In this document: piece after piece, positions 60,237 through 64,000 of the stretch | How the letters are laid out: every line of letters begins with the position of its first letter | Numbering within the stretch: position 1 is the first letter of the stretch | Assembly (NCBI RefSeq): GCF_001296045.1 | Contig: NZ_LJHS01000061.1 | Span: 1-64,000, forward strand | Direction: 5' to 3' | Length of the DNA: 64,000 nt | Source: Rhizobium sp. AAP43 | GTDB lineage: Bacteria > Pseudomonadota > Alphaproteobacteria > Rhizobiales > Rhizobiaceae | Notes under the pieces: model-generated | Told to the model about the DNA's origin: nothing | The model's database searches: none | The model's input: the letters and a program-made list of their open reading frames with translations, nothing else | Position numbers and translations under genes: made by a program

Positions 60237-61118
60237 ATGAAGGGTAACCGGCTTCTGGGTTATGCCTATCTGGCGCCTTACATCATCGGCCTGATGGTGT
60301 TCACGGCGATCCCGTTCGTGGTCTCCTTCTATCTGAGTTTCACCAGCTACGACCTGATGAATGAGGCAAGCTGGACGGGGCTGGCCAACTACGAGCGCCT
60401 GCTGACCCGCGACCGCACATTCGTGAAGTCGCTGAACGTCACCTTGATCTATGTCTTCCTGACTGTACCGCTGAAACTGGCTTTCGCGCTTTTCATTGCG
60501 GCGATCCTCAACTACCGGCTGAGCTTTATCGGTTTCTTCCGAACCGCATTTTATGTGCCCTCGATCCTCGGCGGATCGATCGCGATTGCCGTCCTGTGGC
60601 GCTATATCTTTGCCACGGAAGGCTTGGCCAATATGGCGCTCGTCACCGTCGGACTGGATCCTGTGGACTGGTTCGGTGATCCGACCAATGCGCTTTTCAC
60701 CATAACGCTTCTGCGCTGCTGGCAGTTCGGCTCTGCCATGGTGATCTTTCTGGCGGCTCTGCAATCGATCGACAAGTCGCTTTATGAGGCGGCGGCCATC
60801 GATGGCGCCGGCAAGATCCGCACCTTCTTCTTCATCACCCTGCCGCTCCTGACACCGGTCATCTTCTTCAACCTGATCATGCAGATGGTCCAGGCGTTCC
60901 AGGAGTTCAACGGGCCCTACATCATCACCCAGGGCGGGCCGCTGAAATCCACCTATCTCCTGCCTCTCTACATCTATGACGAGGCCTTCAAGAAGTTCAA
61001 CATGGGCTATGCCTCCGCCATTGCCTGGGTGCTCTTCGTCATCATCACCGTATTGACCCTCGTCGCGTTCTGGTCGTCGAAGAAGTGGGTCTATTACGCC
61101 GGCGACAAGCGGAGCTGA
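60237..61118 (+). CDS. togM: oligogalacturonide-type ABC permease (TogM-like)
   Basis: A 293-residue MalF-class permease with six helices and EAA loop YEAAAIDGAGKIRTFFFITLPLL. AGGAG lies eight bases before the ATG. Gene order permease-permease-ATPase-binding protein and the neighbouring kduID and AraC genes match the TogMNAB oligogalacturonide importer of pectinolytic bacteria. The symbol is by context; another unsaturated uronate oligomer (for example from alginate or hyaluronate) remains possible. Confidence 0.6.
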   Translation: MKGNRLLGYAYLAPYIIGLMVFTAIPFVVSFYLSFTSYDLMNEASWTGLANYERLLTRDRTFVKSLNVTLIYVFLTVPLKLAFALFIAAILNYRLSFIGFFRTAFYVPSILGGSIAIAVLWRYIFATEGLANMALVTVGLDPVDWFGDPTNALFTITLLRCWQFGSAMVIFLAALQSIDKSLYEAAAIDGAGKIRTFFFITLPLLTPVIFFNLIMQMVQAFQEFNGPYIITQGGPLKSTYLLPLYIYDEAFKKFNMGYASAIAWVLFVIITVLTLVAFWSSKKWVYYAGDKRS

Positions 61119-61121
61119 GCC

Positions 61122-62006
61122 ATGACAGACCTTTCGACCCTGAATGATCTGCAGGCCGCGCGCCGCCGCCGTCTCGCCCTTGCATCGACCACCCTGCGCT
61201 ACACGCTGCTGCTGGTCGTCGGCTTCGTCATGCTCTATCCGCTGATCTGGCTGGTTGGCGCGAGCTTCAAGACCAATTCCGAGATCTTCTCCGGTGCAGG
61301 TTTCTGGCCACAGCAGCCGACGGTGGATGGCTACGTAAAGGGCTGGGAGACCTCGACACCCTATACGTTCGGCCGGTTCTTCTGGAATTCCTTCCTGATC
61401 ATCATGCCGAAGGTCATCGGCACGGCGATCTCCTGCACGCTTGCGGCCTATGCCTTTGCCCGCTTCGATTTCCCGTTCAAGAAGCTGTTCTTCGGCTCTG
61501 TCATCGCGATCCTGCTCCTGCCGAACGTCGTTACCCGCATTCCGCAATACATGTTGTTCCGCGATCTCGGCTGGCTCGACACCTTCCTGCCGCTCTGGGT
61601 GCCCTCCGCCTTTGCCGGTGACGCCTTCTTCGTCTTCATGCTGGTGCAGTTCCTGCGTTCGCTGCCACCGGACATGGAGGAGGCGGCGCGCGTGGACGGA
61701 GCCAATTCGCTGCAGACGCTTCTCTACATCGTCGTGCCGATGCTGGCGCCGGCTCTCATCTCCGTCTGCCTGTTCCAGTTTATGTGGACGATGAACGACT
61801 TCCTCGGACCGCTGATCTACCTGTCATCGGTCGACAAATACCCGGTGAGCCTGGCCCTGAAACTGTCGATCGATACGACAGAGGCCTTCGAGTGGAACCG
61901 CATCCTGGCAATGTCGGTCCTCACCATTACCCCCGCGCTCGTCGTCTTTTTCGCGGCGCAACGATACTTCATTGAAGGGATCTCGTCCGGCGGGATCAAG
62001 GGCTGA
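61122..62006 (+). CDS. togN: oligogalacturonide-type ABC permease (TogN-like)
   Basis: A 294-residue MalG-class permease with six helices and EAA loop MEEAARVDGANSLQTLLYIVVPML. Three bases after the first permease gene and two before the ATPase gene, so one operon. Confidence 0.6.
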   Translation: MTDLSTLNDLQAARRRRLALASTTLRYTLLLVVGFVMLYPLIWLVGASFKTNSEIFSGAGFWPQQPTVDGYVKGWETSTPYTFGRFFWNSFLIIMPKVIGTAISCTLAAYAFARFDFPFKKLFFGSVIAILLLPNVVTRIPQYMLFRDLGWLDTFLPLWVPSAFAGDAFFVFMLVQFLRSLPPDMEEAARVDGANSLQTLLYIVVPMLAPALISVCLFQFMWTMNDFLGPLIYLSSVDKYPVSLALKLSIDTTEAFEWNRILAMSVLTITPALVVFFAAQRYFIEGISSGGIKG

Positions 62007-62008
62007 GC

Positions 62009-63103
62009 ATGGCAAGAGTACAGTTGAGAAACCTCGAAAAGACCTATGGCAACGCCTTCAAGGCCGTGCATGGGATCAACCTCGACATCGAGGACGGCGA
62101 ATTCATGGTGCTGGTCGGCCCCTCCGGCTGCGCCAAATCGACGACGCTGCGCATGGTGGCGGGGCTGGAGGAAATCTCCGGCGGCGAAATCCTGATCGGC
62201 GACCGACGGGTCAATGATCTGCCGCCGGGCAAGCGTTCCATCGCCATGGTCTTCCAGAACTATGCGCTCTATCCGCACATGAAGGTCCGCAACAATCTGG
62301 CCTTCGGCCTGAAGATCGCCGGCAAGTCCAAGCCGGAGATCGCCGAGGCGATCGACCGCGTTGCCAGGATGCTGGAAATCGAGCCGCTGCTCGACCGCTT
62401 GCCAAAGCAGCTATCGGGTGGTCAGGCCCAGCGTGTGGCGCTCGGCCGAGCGCTGATCAAGCAGCCCGGCGTCTTTCTCTTCGACGAGCCGCTCTCCAAT
62501 CTGGACGCCAAGCTCAGAGCCTCGATGCGGGTGCGCATCACCGACCTGCATCGCCAGTTGAAGGCCGGTGGCCTGTCGTCAACGGTCATCTACGTCACCC
62601 ACGACCAGACCGAGGCGATGACCATGGGCGACCGGATCTGCGTCATGCAGTCCGGCCACATCATGCAGGTGGCGACCCCGAAGGAGCTTTACAATCATCC
62701 GGCCAATCTCTTCGTTGCAGGCTTCATCGGCAGCCCGGAGATGAACCTGGTCGACGCGACCATCGATGGCGACAGGTTTGCCATCGGCAGCCAGAGCTTG
62801 CCGCTTGGCAGTGGCCTGTCCGCACGGCTTTCCGCGCGCCCGAAGGATGCGGTCGTCGGTATCCGGCCGCAACATCTCTCGCTGGTCTCTGACGGGGAGG
62901 GGTTTGATGCCCGGCTGACCAATGCCGAGTTCATGGGCCATGAAGTCTATCTCCATGCGGAGCTGGACGGCCGAAAGCTGGTCGCTGTTGTCGGCGCTGC
63001 CGACTACGAGGCGCTTGGCGGCGCCGGGACTGTGCGGCTCCGCCCTGATTTCGATCACATCCACATCTTCGACAAAACCGACGGCCGCAACGTCTCGCTG
63101 TGA
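62009..63103 (+). CDS. togA: UgpC/MalK-class ABC ATPase (TogA-like) with altered Walker A
   Basis: A 364-residue ATPase with a TOBE domain (about residues 270-360). Signature LSGGQAQRVALGRAL, Walker B FLFDEPLSNLD, H-loop YVTHDQTEAMTM. The Walker A loop reads GPSGCAKST: Ala42 replaces the nearly invariant Gly just before Lys43. All other catalytic residues are present and the frame is intact, so the gene does not look dead; the change may be a subfamily trait or may slow nucleotide exchange. Confidence 0.62.
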   Translation: MARVQLRNLEKTYGNAFKAVHGINLDIEDGEFMVLVGPSGCAKSTTLRMVAGLEEISGGEILIGDRRVNDLPPGKRSIAMVFQNYALYPHMKVRNNLAFGLKIAGKSKPEIAEAIDRVARMLEIEPLLDRLPKQLSGGQAQRVALGRALIKQPGVFLFDEPLSNLDAKLRASMRVRITDLHRQLKAGGLSSTVIYVTHDQTEAMTMGDRICVMQSGHIMQVATPKELYNHPANLFVAGFIGSPEMNLVDATIDGDRFAIGSQSLPLGSGLSARLSARPKDAVVGIRPQHLSLVSDGEGFDARLTNAEFMGHEVYLHAELDGRKLVAVVGAADYEALGGAGTVRLRPDFDHIHIFDKTDGRNVSL

Positions 63104-63141
63104 GGAGGCAGCGTGCGGCCCTAACCCAAGGAGGAACGACA

Positions 63142-64000
63142 ATGACATTGAAGAAGACCCTGACAGCCCTGGCCGGTGTGGCCTATGGCGCGCTGATCGT
63201 GGCAACGCCTGCCCAGTCGGCAGAACTGCGCATGTCGTGGTGGGGCGGCGAAAGCCGTCACGTTGCCACCCAAAAGGCCATCGAGGCCTGCGGTGCCAAA
63301 CACGGTCACACCGTGAAGGGTGAGTTCACCGGCTTCGACGGGTATCTGGAAAAGCTCACCACCCAGATGGCAGGTCGCACCGAAGCGGATATCATGCAGG
63401 TCAACTGGCCCTGGCTGCCGCTGTTCTCGCGCAATGGCGAAGGCTTCGCCGATCTCACCAAGCTGACCGCGCTGGACCTCTCCAACTGGACCGAGACGGA
63501 TCTCAAGGCGGGCTCGATGAACGGTGTCCTTCAAGGCGTGTCCGTCTCCACCACTGGTCGCGTCTTTTTCTTCAACCAGACGACCTTCGAAAAGGCCGGT
63601 GTCGCTATCCCGAAGACCTGGGAAGAGTTCTTCGAGGCGACGGCCACGATCAAGCAGAAACTTGGCGAGGACTACTACACCTTCAACGCCGTCAAGGAGA
63701 CGGCGCAACTGGTTGTGACGCTGGCCGTTGTACAAAAGACCGGCAAGGATCTCGTCGATCCCGCCACCAACCGCGTGGCCTGGACCCCGGAAGAGCTGGC
63801 GGCCGGCATTTCTTTCCTCGGCAAACTGGTCGAGGCCAAGGCCATTCGCTCGCAGAAGGAAGAGGCAGCAGACGGCAACGTCAACCTGTTCGAGAAGCCG
63901 GCCTGGTCTGAAGGCAAGATTGCCGGATCCTATGAGTGGGATTCGACCTATTCGAAATATGCCGACCCGCTGAAAGAGGGCCAGATTCTTGCGCCGTCTC
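63142..64000 (+). CDS. togB: oligosaccharide-binding protein, partial (TogB-like)
   Basis: The first 286 codons of a family 1 extracellular solute-binding protein; the gene runs past the window end. Signal peptide ends near AQS-AELRMSWWGG. Landmarks: VKGEFTGFDGYLEKLTTQMAGRTEADIMQVNWPWLPLFS and FFFNQTTFEKAGVAIPKTWEEFF. AAGGAGG precedes the ATG. Completes the predicted importer. Confidence 0.65.
   Translation, partial: MTLKKTLTALAGVAYGALIVATPAQSAELRMSWWGGESRHVATQKAIEACGAKHGHTVKGEFTGFDGYLEKLTTQMAGRTEADIMQVNWPWLPLFSRNGEGFADLTKLTALDLSNWTETDLKAGSMNGVLQGVSVSTTGRVFFFNQTTFEKAGVAIPKTWEEFFEATATIKQKLGEDYYTFNAVKETAQLVVTLAVVQKTGKDLVDPATNRVAWTPEELAAGISFLGKLVEAKAIRSQKEEAADGNVNLFEKPAWSEGKIAGSYEWDSTYSKYADPLKEGQILAPS

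Noticed and set aside
1..64000. Mobile elements, CRISPR arrays, tRNA or rRNA genes
   Set aside because: No transposase or integrase frames, no regularly spaced repeats, no tRNA-like cloverleaf or att-type repeat was noticed on reading through; weak or degenerate examples could be missed without computation.

Overview
The window looks like part of a Rhizobiales genome, most likely Rhizobiaceae (Rhizobium/Agrobacterium/Sinorhizobium relatives). The base composition is GC-rich. Most of the genes are ABC uptake systems, each beside its own catabolic enzymes and a LacI, DeoR, LysR, GntR or AraC regulator. An iron-uptake promoter carries a RirA-type iron box. Such density of dedicated uptake/catabolism islands is typical of rhizobial megaplasmids, chromids and accessory chromosome arms. 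I saw no rRNA, tRNA, CRISPR array, insertion sequence or phage gene.

Layout. 1-4050: a methyltransferase divergent from a three-gene iron-chelate ABC importer, with a TGA-N9-TCA iron box between them. 4384-6294: a membrane GGDEF diguanylate cyclase. 6367-8075: a TetR repressor, three identical-type palindromic operators, a PspA/IM30-like protein and a YiaA/B-like membrane protein. 8166-11564: an LplT-PlsC-acyl-ACP synthetase triple fusion for lysophospholipid repair. 11599-16714: five overlapping minus-strand genes (GNAT-like, E1/ThiF-like, seven-helix membrane protein, second GNAT-like, Acg-type nitroreductase). This is the best candidate for an undescribed pathway, because nothing in it names a substrate and the E1-like protein lacks the usual catalytic cysteine.

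16820-26507: a nine-gene operon with divergent LacI repressor. It encodes a membrane di-iron hydroxylase, a MocE-like Rieske ferredoxin, a MocF-like ferredoxin reductase, a Gfo/Idh/MocA dehydrogenase, a Hyi-like isomerase, a PanB-like protein with a rebuilt metal site, and a ribose-class ABC importer. It resembles rhizopine (moc) catabolism in logic but not gene for gene. 26844-28838: a GlxA-type AraC regulator and an FMN-riboswitch-controlled ribB.

28903-38656: a kinase, split transketolase, TIM-barrel isomerase, ribose-class importer with a DUF2291 lipoprotein, and DeoR regulator. Together they match the known D-apiose (branched pentose) route: isomerase to apulose, kinase to apulose 4-phosphate, transketolase to xylulose 5-phosphate plus dihydroxyacetone phosphate. 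38693-42386: DUF1028, RidA and a flavin monooxygenase, divergent from a LysR regulator. 42520-51084: a GH3 glycosidase, M20 deacylase, PotD/B-C/A-type importer with fused permease, and nucleoside hydrolase. 51136-57375: a WGR mini-protein, then dihydropyrimidinase, cysteine-desulfurase-like protein and polar amino-acid ABC importer, divergent from a GntR regulator across a 31-bp palindrome.

57509-64000: KduI, KduD, an AraC regulator and a TogMNAB-like importer, consistent with uptake and breakdown of unsaturated oligogalacturonides from pectin; the last gene runs off the window. A recurring detail is that four separate solute-binding-protein genes are each followed by a GC-rich hairpin before the permease/ATPase genes, which would favour excess binding protein.
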